A model generated the notes under the pieces. The model saw nothing but the letters and a program-made list of their open reading frames with translations, had not been told where the DNA came from and did not search any database. This document shows positions 52,514 to 60,057 of a DNA stretch of 64,000 nucleotides, one piece after another (within the stretch, counting starts at the first letter, position 1; every line of letters begins with the position of its first letter). Origin of the DNA: Borborobacter arsenicus (GTDB lineage Bacteria > Pseudomonadota > Alphaproteobacteria > Rhizobiales > Rhizobiaceae); contig NZ_RKST01000027.1 in NCBI RefSeq assembly GCF_003934165.1, positions 1-64,000 on the forward strand, read 5' to 3'. The translations under genes and the position numbers were made by a program.

Positions 52514-52888
52514 CTATTCCTTACCGCTAGGCCTCTTTACCTGATCCGAGAACCATTTAAGCGACCGTTCGATCGGCTCCACCGCCCAATCAACACCGAG
52601 ATATCGAGCCAGCCCCACGAGAACAAACAATTGTGGAACGAGCATTATAAGGAACAGTGCAACGTTATCTAAGTATTTTATGAGTATAAGGTTGAACAGA
52701 AAGTCTGCCGCAAAAATCCAGTAGAAGCGTTCTTCACGCCGCACATCTTTTGCAGTCGTGAGGTCAGTTTCAAGGCGCTCGATTTTTTCGATCAGCTTGT
52801 CTAGCTGACCGTTGCCGTCTGGCGGAATATCAAAGACTTGATCAGGCAGCTTGGCTGGAGCTTCGGCGCACGCGATTTCTGTACTCAT
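52514..52888 (-). CDS. Two-helix membrane protein, candidate toxin partner of the Panacea protein
   Basis: A 124-residue protein. A coiled-coil-like part (GNGQLDKLIEKIERLETDLTTAKDVRREE) precedes two hydrophobic segments (FYWIFAADFLFNLILIKYL and VALFLIMLVPQLFVLVGLARYLG). The C-terminus is basic. I start it at the ATG at 52888, which overlaps the end of the Panacea gene by 47 bases. Panacea antitoxins are known to be paired with small membrane-acting toxins; the toxin role here is inferred from that pairing. Confidence 0.7.
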   Translation of the reverse strand: MSTEIACAEAPAKLPDQVFDIPPDGNGQLDKLIEKIERLETDLTTAKDVRREERFYWIFAADFLFNLILIKYLDNVALFLIMLVPQLFVLVGLARYLGVDWAVEPIERSLKWFSDQVKRPSGKE

Positions 52889-53300
52889 CAAGCATATCCT
52901 CGGCGGATATACGAACATTTGCGCCAGGGATATAACGCTTGGCCCATGCCCCGCCCGACCAATGTGTATTCTTTATCAGATCGCCGCCTGATTTCTTCCC
53001 CAGATGCTGGCAAGCCTCCCGCAGAGTTTCAGCCGCCGGTTTTGCGGAGATGTTGCGCGCCTGCCAGAAAACCGCCTCGGGAATTGGTTTAGAGCCGAAG
53101 CCCTTCAACTGTCGGTAAAGCTCGGGTGCCACAGGGCCATAATCCCAAGCCTCAAAATCTGTGTCGACCAGACGCTCGCCAGTGCGCCCAAGATGCACAA
53201 CCTGGGAAAGGTAAAGAATCTTCTGAATGGTGAGGTTGGTCGCCTTCCAGCCGGTGCACTCGGCAATAAAACGGGCAGCGCTTTCAACATCAATAGTCAT
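52842..53300 (-). CDS. Panacea-domain (DUF4065/SocA-like) antitoxin
   Basis: A 152-residue protein with the Panacea fold: SAARFIAECTGWKATNLTIQKILYLSQVVHLGRTGERLVDTDFEAWDYGPVAPELYRQLKGFG. The FEAWDYGPVAPELYRQLK stretch is the family signature. It has an ATG at 53300 (or 53303) behind GGGAGGG. It lies upstream of, and overlaps, a small membrane protein, the order antitoxin then toxin found in many PanAT systems. Panacea proteins neutralise diverse toxins and occur in phages and satellites. Confidence 0.85.
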   Translation of the reverse strand: MTIDVESAARFIAECTGWKATNLTIQKILYLSQVVHLGRTGERLVDTDFEAWDYGPVAPELYRQLKGFGSKPIPEAVFWQARNISAKPAAETLREACQHLGKKSGGDLIKNTHWSGGAWAKRYIPGANVRISAEDMLDEYRNRVRRSSSQAA

Positions 53301-53566
53301 CATCCTGCCCTCCCTATTCACGGATCGTACACAGACGCTTTGATTCCAGCAATGCGAATAAGTGCATGCGTTTCTATCTAATCATATAGGGAAGATTTTG
53401 AGGAAGTGTTATACCATCGGCTGCTCGCACAGGCGCCTGATCGTTCCCCGGTACTTCCAAAGCGGACATGCCCGCCGGACAAAGCGGACATCTGTGTTTC
53501 CGCCTCTGCGATTATCTCCACAATTCCAGCAACTTAAAAAATTGCCACCCGGACATTTGCCGGAAG

Positions 53567-54922
53567 TCAGCGCGTCTTTGATCTCTTATGCCGCCGACCC
53601 CACCAGCGCAGTAAGCCGTACGCCAGTTTGGCTTTTTCCGTTTCCACCGCTGTTTCGGGCCGAATGCGCATCCATGATGATTTTGCATAGGCAAGACGCT
53701 GCTCGGGGTAGATGCTCCGATGCCCGATCATGAGATAGGCTGCGATCGCGGCGCCCGCAATATACAGCGTACCAACCGACCCCCCGAACAGTTCGACACC
53801 CATCAAGACGGCGGCAATCGGGGTATTCGATGCCGCCGCTACCACACTGGACAGGCCAACGGCCGCACCGAGCATTGGGTCCATACCGAGCAGGGGAGCA
53901 AAGGCGCTGCCCGCTACGGCGCCGATAACAAACTGGGGCGTGACGATGCCGCCGTAGAAGCCCGAGCCGATGGTGATGGCCACTAGCAGGCTCTTCCAGA
54001 GGAAACCGAGGTACGGCATTGGTTCTCCTGCGAGCGCCCGATCCATCAGAGGAAGGCTAAGGCCGAGGTAATCGGTTGGGATAATGAGGATCAGAAGGGC
54101 GAGCACTACACCACCGCCAAGCGGCATCAAGGGCGGCCAAACTCGGAACCGTGTCCTCAAATAGATGGAAAGCCCGGCGGCACGATAGACGAGTTCCACG
54201 AATACGAGGGCGGCAATGCCGCAGATAACGCCGAGCAGCGCTGTTTTCAGAAACAGCACTTCAGAGAGGATCGGGAGCGCAGGAAACTGGTAATATTGGT
54301 AGGGAACACCCCACAGGATGCTGACGTGGTAGGATGCAACGCCGGCAACGATGGCCGGGAACAGGAAATCGTGCCTGATACGCCCGATCGCCAGCACCTC
54401 GACGCCATAGATGGCGCCGGCAATTGGTGTCCCGAAGACACTGGCAAAGCCCGCGCTCACACCACAGGCCACAATCCGCAGCCGCAGTTCCGTATTCAAT
54501 CGCAGCGCCTTGCCGATCGCAGAGGCCAGCGATGCGCCAATGTGCGAGCAGGGTCCCTCCTTGCCGGCAGAACCGCCGCTGGCAAGCGTGATGATGGCCG
54601 CGACCGGTTTGATCAGGATGGTTCGAAACGGCATCCGGCCCGCCTGGGTATTCACCGCCGCGAAGATCGAATCCTTCAAACCAGTGGGATTGGCCCTATA
54701 GCCGTAATGTAGCAGGAGACCATTCAAAAGCCCGCCGGCAGGCAACAGCATCATCTGGAGCCATAGCGGGATACCAGCGGAGCGGCCCGTCGTGACGAAC
54801 AGCCCGTGTAGAAACAGGCTGGTGCCGGTTCCGACAATTGCACCGATGATGGTTGCCAGCACAAGCCACTGCGCCACTGTGGCCAGCATCACGGCGAGTT
54901 CAACGAGATTAAAGTGGCGCAT
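53567..54922 (-). CDS. CLC-family chloride channel
   Basis: A 451-residue membrane protein with about ten hydrophobic segments. CLC motifs: ASGGSAGKEGPCSHIGAS (the GK/REGP region), a GSGFYGGIVTPQFVIGAVAGSAFAPLL region corresponding to GxFxP, and a final helix with AYLMIGHRSIYPEQRL. The start at 54922 (MRHFNLVEL) is tentative; the frame is open to 55006. It is cargo in the element and has no link to integration or packaging. Chloride or fluoride transport is possible; the ion cannot be fixed from sequence. Confidence 0.85.
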   Translation of the reverse strand: MRHFNLVELAVMLATVAQWLVLATIIGAIVGTGTSLFLHGLFVTTGRSAGIPLWLQMMLLPAGGLLNGLLLHYGYRANPTGLKDSIFAAVNTQAGRMPFRTILIKPVAAIITLASGGSAGKEGPCSHIGASLASAIGKALRLNTELRLRIVACGVSAGFASVFGTPIAGAIYGVEVLAIGRIRHDFLFPAIVAGVASYHVSILWGVPYQYYQFPALPILSEVLFLKTALLGVICGIAALVFVELVYRAAGLSIYLRTRFRVWPPLMPLGGGVVLALLILIIPTDYLGLSLPLMDRALAGEPMPYLGFLWKSLLVAITIGSGFYGGIVTPQFVIGAVAGSAFAPLLGMDPMLGAAVGLSSVVAAASNTPIAAVLMGVELFGGSVGTLYIAGAAIAAYLMIGHRSIYPEQRLAYAKSSWMRIRPETAVETEKAKLAYGLLRWWGRRHKRSKTR

Positions 54923-55102
54923 CGAGATTGAGGGCTGAAAGTTGAGTAAGGCCGTTGCATAGGCAAGCGGAACACTCGCGGCAAGGCCGATCGTAGAACC
55001 AGGCAAGAAGGCAAGCGACCGAGCCTATCGGAGTTGCATTCCGCACGAATCTCCGCCTACGTGTCCGTGCGATGCACCGCATGGCTTCTGCTTGAGTCCG
55101 AG

Positions 55103-55128
55103 GCCGCCGGGCCTGAAAACCCGGCGGC
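55103..55128 (+). terminator. Hairpin with T-rich tail
   Basis: A perfect 9-bp stem (GCCGCCGGG with CCCGGCGGC) around CCTGAAAA, followed by TTTCCCGTT. It is on the plus strand between the divergent CLC gene and the small gene at 55192. It could end plus-strand readthrough. Confidence 0.6.
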
Positions 55129-55191
55129 TTTCCCGTTAAGTCAGACCCTTCGTCTCGATCCTTGATCAACCTCAAGCAACGGAGCTTTCCC

Positions 55192-55470
55192 ATGAATATC
55201 ATCACCACGAACGCGTTCCCCGACCAGACCGCAGCCGCTACCGCAGAGATCGTCGAGATGGACGGCGACATGCGCACAGCGGCAGAGGGCGTGGTCATCG
55301 AATTGATGGTGCCTGAATTGCAGACGGCAGGTGTCGACCTCACCGACATGGATGCTGTTCGGGAGACGTTGGCCGAGAGAAGGTTCGGGAGGCGCCTGAT
55401 CATCAACTGTGCCGAGCGGGCGGCCGCAAAGGCGTTGGAACTTCGCCATGCACCTGACGCCCGCGACTGA
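55192..55470 (+). CDS. Small hypothetical acidic protein
   Basis: A 92-residue protein: MNIITTNAFPDQTAAATAEI ... LTDMDAVRETLAERRFGRRLIINCAERAAAKALELRHAPD. It is helical and acidic, with one Cys. GGAGC lies 6 bases upstream of the ATG. It is followed by an imperfect 9-bp hairpin at 55487-55511. No family recognised; similar small proteins are common in mobile elements of rhizobia. Confidence 0.6.
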   Translation: MNIITTNAFPDQTAAATAEIVEMDGDMRTAAEGVVIELMVPELQTAGVDLTDMDAVRETLAERRFGRRLIINCAERAAAKALELRHAPDARD

Positions 55471-55581
55471 CCAGAAACCCGTTCACAACGGGCGCGCCTT
55501 GTGCGCCCGTTGCCGTCAGTCGATGCCGCAGCGATACTCACGTTACCAAACGAAGCAGCTTCTTCATCTATTGAGGACAAC

Positions 55582-56211
55582 GTGACAGACGACATCAATC
55601 GGCGAATTGCGGAAAAACCGAAACTGGGTGGGGTCGCATCCGCAGATTGGCAGTCTTACACGTGGAAAAATGAACTTGCGGAGCAAAAGCGCAGAATTCT
55701 ACAGCATCTTAATGAGGCCCTCGCCGATGCTGATACTCCTCACAACCCTTATCACATGCTGGAAAGTGCAATCGGCGTGGCTTCGGTCTGCATGCGAAGG
55801 CTCATTGAATGTCACTTAGTCACTGACAAATTCCGCGGATCGCAGATCGACGTCCACGAAATTCATGTTCGGGCAGATACCAAATGGCGAGAACCGTTTT
55901 TAAGCTCCACGGCCGGCGGAACGTTCAACAATTACGACATGACGGTTCGTCATACGATACGCCGTGCACCAAAGTACATCTCGAACAAGATGCTCCACGC
56001 GAGATTCATCGGCGTGTTGTCCGGAAGCTCATATTTGCCAGATGGATTGCTGATCGCTTCCGACGACCAGCGACGGATCAGTGCCTTCCATTTTACAACT
56101 CTTGAGATCGGCGATCTTTTCGACGCTTTTCTGGATGATCAAGTGAACCTTATGGTTGACGGATATCTTGATCCGGCCAACCCTGGCAAGATTGTCGCGA
56201 TCCGTGATTAG
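55582..56211 (+). CDS. Hypothetical protein
   Basis: About 209 residues from the GTG at 55582, with GAGGA directly upstream. It is a mixed alpha/beta protein, HNPYHMLESAIGVASVCMRRLIECHLVTDKFRGSQIDVHEIHVR and later RRISAFHFTTLEIGDLFDAFLDDQVNLMVDGYLDP. Base composition is lower in GC than its neighbours, a sign of separate origin. No motif recognised. Confidence 0.6.
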   Translation: MTDDINRRIAEKPKLGGVASADWQSYTWKNELAEQKRRILQHLNEALADADTPHNPYHMLESAIGVASVCMRRLIECHLVTDKFRGSQIDVHEIHVRADTKWREPFLSSTAGGTFNNYDMTVRHTIRRAPKYISNKMLHARFIGVLSGSSYLPDGLLIASDDQRRISAFHFTTLEIGDLFDAFLDDQVNLMVDGYLDPANPGKIVAIRD

Positions 56212-56309
56212 CTACCCCGCTTTACCCGACTTGCCTTATCTGGCCGATCAGCCATGATGGTGCATCCGCTTCCCCTGACGCCGGATGTACGCGCAGGGTA
56301 AGGCCACAG

Positions 56310-56334
56310 GGCCGGTCTATGACCGGCCTTGTTC
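56310..56334 (+). terminator. Rho-independent terminator
   Basis: A perfect 8-bp stem (GGCCGGTC with GACCGGCC) with a tight TAT loop and the tail TTGTTCGTTTTG. It lies about 100 bases after the gene ending at 56211. Confidence 0.65.
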
Positions 56335-56389
56335 GTTTTGATGATGATCTTTCATCTAAGAGCGCGCTGTCGCCTGACCCAGGCCCATG

Positions 56390-56788
56390 TCATTCTCGCA
56401 GCGGATGACCCCGCAAGGGAACACTGCACTGGCCGGCGCGACCCCAAGCCCCCGCAAGCGCCGGCCAGTTGCGACCCGCCACAGCGCCCTCAATCACTTT
56501 CTCGCCCCGCTCCGCGTCGCGCTGCACCGTCCGCTTTGATAGGCCGGTAACGCGGGCGGTGTCGGCGGTGAATGGCGTTGCCGCCAAGTTGGCGTCAACG
56601 TCATTACCCATCGCGGCATTTGCTGCATGGGCACGGATAGCACCGGGTCGCGTTTCCGGGTTCAATTCCTCATAGATGGCCTTGCGCCTGGCCGTCTGCC
56701 TTGCCCGGTCTGCCGGCGAGAGTTCGGACCGGCAGAGGTTCTCGTCGATCATCGCCAGTTCGGCAGGCCAGCGTGCCGGCCTTTTCAA
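56390..56788 (-). pseudogene. Fragment of a ParB/Spo0J-like partition protein
   Basis: The frame contains AMIDENLCRSELSPADRARQTARRKAIYEELNPETRPGAIRAHAANAAMGNDVDANLAATPFTADTARVTGLSKRTVQRDAERGEKV. That is the helix-turn-helix middle of a ParB-like protein found in plasmids and integrative elements. The N-terminal nuclease/ParB domain is absent, and after residue about 105 the sequence turns into an unrelated Gly/Arg-rich tail, as from a frameshift. I read it as a leftover of a larger element. Confidence 0.7.
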
Positions 56789-56794
56789 TGAAGC

Positions 56795-57319
56795 TTAGCC
56801 GAAGATCATGTGCCATAGCTTCGCGACGAAGTTTCCATGCAGGATGAAAGCGCAGCCGACCAAGGCGGCTATCATCGAGCCGATCCCTGTCGTGATGCTA
56901 ACCCAATGTGTGAATGCAAGGCCCCGCACATGAGGTGCGTTATCGACCCACTTTTCTGGGTCCCATAGCATGTCGTAGCGCGCCATGCGGTCGTAATTGT
57001 CCGAGTGCATCGACCAGTTCACCCACGCTGAGAGGCCGGAGCACATCCCGAGCGTTACGCCGATCGCGAAAGACCAAACGGGTGCAACAAACGGCGGCAA
57101 ATCTGCGGCCTTTGCACCAATGGAACCCAAGTACGAAAAAAGACCCCATAGAGCCCCGCCGTTGATAAGGATCAGCGAGGCAATAAGCCAGCGACCATAC
57201 TCGGCGGCAACCCCAAATGTCGCCCTCTGGTTTTCCTTATAGTCGCGATAGACGACTGCCGCCACCTGATCGCGTGCAAGCATATACCGCTTTGGCGGCA
57301 CCGCCTTTTCTTTGTCCAT
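56795..57319 (-). CDS. Hypothetical membrane protein
   Basis: A 174-residue protein with three or four membrane helices (RWLIASLILINGGALWGLFSYLG, PVWSFAIGVTLGMCSGLSAWVNW, HWVSITTGIGSMIAALVGCAFIL). The N-terminus is basic (DKEKAVPPKRYMLARDQVAAVVYRDYK). No family recognised. It lies directly next to the ParB fragment and on the same strand. It could be an effector of a defence unit, but nothing in the sequence shows that. Confidence 0.65.
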   Translation of the reverse strand: MDKEKAVPPKRYMLARDQVAAVVYRDYKENQRATFGVAAEYGRWLIASLILINGGALWGLFSYLGSIGAKAADLPPFVAPVWSFAIGVTLGMCSGLSAWVNWSMHSDNYDRMARYDMLWDPEKWVDNAPHVRGLAFTHWVSITTGIGSMIAALVGCAFILHGNFVAKLWHMIFG

Positions 57320-57436
57320 TATATCCCCCTAGCCAGCAATCGCATCATTGTGCTCGGCTTTGATATCGTCAATGTGGAGTTGCTCTTTCCACCCATCGGC
57401 ATAACTGGACCAGCCGTGTTCATCACGGAGGTTCCT

Positions 57437-57772
57437 ATGCCCGACAAGCTGCATCCTGCCGACCTTTCCGATATCGAGAAGATCGCCACCGCGACGCACT
57501 TCACCGTGCATCTGCGATCCGGCCCGCATGACAAGATCACCAAGCGGGCAAAGACGCTGGCCGCGGCGATCCTCGCGGCCGACAAGCTCGGCAAGACGCC
57601 AGGCGGCAGGAAACCCATGATCTATGCCGTGACGCCCGTGCATGTCCCAGCGGCAATGATTGCCCAGGCACGGCAGGAAGGCGCCACGATGTCCCGCAGG
57701 GCCGCAAGGACGGCCATGGGTGCGTTATCCGTAGATCGGCGCGCCGAGATCGTCGAGAATTTTCATAGTTAA
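57437..57772 (+). CDS. Small hypothetical protein
   Basis: A 111-residue protein: MPDKLHPADLSDIEKIATATHFTVHLRSGPHDKITKRAKTLAAAILAADKLGKTPGGRKPMIYAVTPVHVPAAMI. GGAGG lies 6 bases before the ATG at 57437. It is basic and mostly helical. Proteins of this type occur in alphaproteobacterial mobile elements and may bind DNA; the function is not known. Confidence 0.65.
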   Translation: MPDKLHPADLSDIEKIATATHFTVHLRSGPHDKITKRAKTLAAAILAADKLGKTPGGRKPMIYAVTPVHVPAAMIAQARQEGATMSRRAARTAMGALSVDRRAEIVENFHS

Positions 57773-57811
57773 ATTGCGGGCAAGCAGTCTTGCCTGCTTA
57801 CTGATCACCAA

Positions 57812-58309
57812 TCATGGCTTGGGACCGTGGTTGCGCCAAAGCTCTTGGAACCACCATTTTATGACTCGAGCCATATGCCTTATTGACAGAAGGTCTGACC
57901 GTGAAACGCGGAGGGTATGTATGAGCTTAGCTGCACAGTCGGCTGTAGCCATCGCGCGCTCAGCGTCCATGTTGCGCTTGGCGCTTTCGAACGCACCCCC
58001 GGTCGCCGAGTGGTAGAGCGCTTTCATCCCCTTCTGATACCTGTCACATCTAGCCGCGCAGATACGACTGATATCTTCATATAGAAACGTGGTGCCAGCA
58101 TGCGCCACCCGGACCCTTGCTGCGGACGCCGCTTCTTCCTCTTCATCTTTTGGAGTCTTAAGCCAGTAGCTCTGGGCAGCGTCGCTAAATTTCTCGATGT
58201 CTTTGATGTGTTCGTTGATAAGTGCGCCTTCTTCCGATCGTGCGGCACGGTAATTCTGAAAAACGGCGCCTCCCAGAAATGCAAAGAGCGCAATGATAAC
58301 TTTGTCCAT
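57812..58309 (-). CDS. Membrane-anchored protein, third gene of the HATPase/STAS-like operon
   Basis: A 165-residue protein. The N-terminus MDKVIIALFAFLGGAVFQ is a single membrane anchor, and a hydrophilic helical domain follows (SEEGALINEHIKDIEKFSDAAQSYWLKTPKDEEEEAASAARVRVAH) with three Cys (ICAARC, DC). I start it at the ATG at 58309; the STAS-like gene ends 8 bases before. It may be the membrane effector of the three-gene unit. No family recognised. Confidence 0.65.
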   Translation of the reverse strand: MDKVIIALFAFLGGAVFQNYRAARSEEGALINEHIKDIEKFSDAAQSYWLKTPKDEEEEAASAARVRVAHAGTTFLYEDISRICAARCDRYQKGMKALYHSATGGAFESAKRNMDAERAMATADCAAKLIHTLRVSRSDLLSIRHMARVIKWWFQELWRNHGPKP

Positions 58310-58317
58310 CGGCAACG

Positions 58318-58677
58318 CTACGATGCTAATTCCGTGCCCGTTTCTTTCCGAGCCTCGGCAATATACGAGATTATTGCATCTCTAAAGAAGTACAGATGCG
58401 GCTTCGAACAATGGATGCGGATAATATTTTCAACTACCTCTTTTTGGAAAATTCCTTTGCGGATTAGGCCGCCAAAAGCCTCCTCTAAGAAAGAAGAGCC
58501 AAATGACCTTACTCCATCTATATCAATCGTAAGTTTTTCATTCGATCCGCTGCTCAATATGTCCTTGATAGCAGGGGTGAGAAACTCGTCGCGGAACCGC
58601 TGCCCATTGTGGGTGCCATCCTCGGGAAAGCGACCCGCGGGGTAAGAGTTGAACTCCTTTGCAACATCAATTTTCAT
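58318..58677 (-). CDS. STAS-like (DUF4325) protein
   Basis: A 119-residue protein: LTIDIDGVRSFGSSFLEEAFGGLIRKGIF in the middle is the DUF4325/STAS-like signature (the D--G---GSSFL-E-FGGL pattern). Such proteins resemble anti-sigma-factor antagonists that are controlled by a partner HATPase. The gene overlaps the end of the HATPase gene by 11 bases, which strongly suggests that the two proteins work together. Confidence 0.88.
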   Translation of the reverse strand: MKIDVAKEFNSYPAGRFPEDGTHNGQRFRDEFLTPAIKDILSSGSNEKLTIDIDGVRSFGSSFLEEAFGGLIRKGIFQKEVVENIIRIHCSKPHLYFFRDAIISYIAEARKETGTELAS

Positions 58678-59965
58678 ATCGCAGGGTCTCCGCAGGAAGC
58701 CTCACCGACCACTCCACAAGCGTTCCACCAATTGAATATTGTAACGCACCAGAGGTAAACCTTCCATTGTGGTTCCGTTTGCACCATCCGCCACGACTAT
58801 AAACACTCAGACTGCCCTCGCCGATCCGCATCAAAGCCTCAAACATTTGCGGCAGGCCGAGTCCACGATGTCGCTGGTCAGTTCGTGAACCTCCATATCG
58901 CATTGCGGCGCGGATATAGGTACCGTCGTCTTTAAAAGGGTGTCCACTTGTACGCCGGGAAATCGCGCGTTGCAGGAACCTGCGGACCTTCTCGAGGCGT
59001 TCAATGCGCGGGTACGTGGCTGGTATCGTTGCGCCTTGATCAAAGACGACCACTGTGAGCGAGTTGTCTGAGCGATCGGCTGTCGCTGCCACCCATAAAC
59101 TGTCAATATGTCTGTCGGTCAGTAGCCGCTCGTCAGAATAAGCATGATGGATCACGTTGGTGATTGCCTCACTCAGCGCGGTAAGAAACTGAATGAACAC
59201 GTTATCCGATAGATTGTCCGTCGGGTCGAGAAAGAGGCCCAACTGCTGCAAGGCTTCATCGATTGTCGCCAAAGCATCGAGATTTTGTGCTCGTATTATC
59301 CGCATGGTCCTGGTGGCCCCCGCACCATTGACCACCGGTCGAACATTGCGTTCGATGCCGAGTATCTCAAAAAAGCCCAACTGAGTGAGCTTCGCGTAAA
59401 CTTCGGGGCTCCATTTATTCAAATTCACTGTCGGGGGGACCACTCCTACCAAGCTGGCTACTCTCTGGTACTCGGCTGCAAGCACGACAGATGCTGCCGT
59501 AGAGATGCGATCAAGGCGGCCAAAATCGAAGTACGTTGCGATTCTAGGCATCGCACCGGACCTTTCCGGCCTATAGACAAAGCCTACCTTCTTGCGAATG
59601 GCTGCTTGGAAATTCTGCCGCAATGCTTCAAAAAAAGCGTAAGTTCCGATGCGATTGTCATCGAAGCACATTGGAGACGGAGGCCGTTGCCCTGCTGCTG
59701 CGGCAATCGCCCATTCGACATCTCCTCCATCCCATATACGCACGCGGCGCGCGCTGTGACGCGCCGAGGGTGGGCGTTTAAATGGCCCCCAGTCGATCTC
59801 ATTGCGAACTCGCCGACGGCGTTTCCATTCGTTGCGTGATCGGAGCGCTAGCCACCTTCTGCGCTTAGCATCGAGTTTTCTCAAGTCAAGTTGCCCTGCC
59901 CCGCCGGAAATTCCTTGTTGTCGCACTTTGGTCGCGACACAGCCTTTCAAAAGAATGTGCCCCAT
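58667..59965 (-). CDS. HATPase-domain protein, partner of the STAS-like protein
   Basis: A 432-residue protein. The first about 100 residues are very basic (LDAKRRRWLALRSRNEWKRRRRVRNEID) and may bind nucleic acid. The C-terminal HATPase has an N-box ALSEAITNVIHHAY, a G1-like VVVFDQGATIP and a G2-like RGLGLPQMFEAL. It starts the operon with the STAS-like and membrane-anchored genes, just inside the right end of the element. The start at 59965 has no clear ribosome-binding site, so it is uncertain. Confidence 0.85.
   Translation of the reverse strand: MGHILLKGCVATKVRQQGISGGAGQLDLRKLDAKRRRWLALRSRNEWKRRRRVRNEIDWGPFKRPPSARHSARRVRIWDGGDVEWAIAAAAGQRPPSPMCFDDNRIGTYAFFEALRQNFQAAIRKKVGFVYRPERSGAMPRIATYFDFGRLDRISTAASVVLAAEYQRVASLVGVVPPTVNLNKWSPEVYAKLTQLGFFEILGIERNVRPVVNGAGATRTMRIIRAQNLDALATIDEALQQLGLFLDPTDNLSDNVFIQFLTALSEAITNVIHHAYSDERLLTDRHIDSLWVAATADRSDNSLTVVVFDQGATIPATYPRIERLEKVRRFLQRAISRRTSGHPFKDDGTYIRAAMRYGGSRTDQRHRGLGLPQMFEALMRIGEGSLSVYSRGGWCKRNHNGRFTSGALQYSIGGTLVEWSVRLPAETLRYEN
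59919..59940. repeat. Right inner repeat (candidate integrase arm site)
   Basis: A 22-bp sequence (TGTCGCACTTTGGTCGCGAC plus AC) matching 44787-44808 with two mismatches and in the same orientation, 98 bases inside the right attachment repeat. It lies within the first codons of the HATPase gene, or in its promoter if the true start is further in. Confidence 0.65.
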
Positions 59966-60037
59966 TGGAGTGCGAGGCGCAACTATTTGAAAAGATTTAC
60001 ACTATTCTGATCTTCCTTGGCGGTCCGATGCCATGAA

Positions 60038-60057
60038 ATCAGGTGTTGAACCTGAAC
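60038..60057. repeat. Right attachment-site repeat, at the 3' end of ychF
   Basis: ATCAGGTGTTGAACCTGAAC contains the stop and last codons of ychF (FRFNT). The copy at 44647-44666 differs at one position. The recombination crossover is expected within this stretch. Confidence 0.85.

Larger units (their letters stand above)
44647..60057. mobile_element. 15.4-kb integrative element at the 3' end of ychF (PICI-like phage satellite candidate)
   Basis: Bounded by the direct repeats at 44647-44666 and 60038-60057, the right one being the last codons of ychF. Inside are a tyrosine recombinase, an excisionase-like protein, an initiator-like protein with iterons, a DUF6074-like protein, a gpD-like decoration protein and a Nu1-like small terminase. 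The other half has accessory genes (Panacea pair, CLC channel, HATPase/STAS operon). No large terminase, portal, major capsid, protease, tail or lysis gene is seen. The size and content fit a phage satellite; a heavily deleted prophage is the main alternative. Confidence 0.8.

Noticed and set aside
52350-52544. A 64-codon plus-strand open frame in the gap between two minus-strand genes
   Set aside because: Arg/Ala-rich product without motif, and no clear ribosome-binding site; not supportable as a gene.
44647-60057. Reading the element as an intact prophage
   Set aside because: No gene for large terminase, portal, capsid, protease, tail or lysis could be found on either strand, and 15.4 kb is too small for a tailed phage of this kind.
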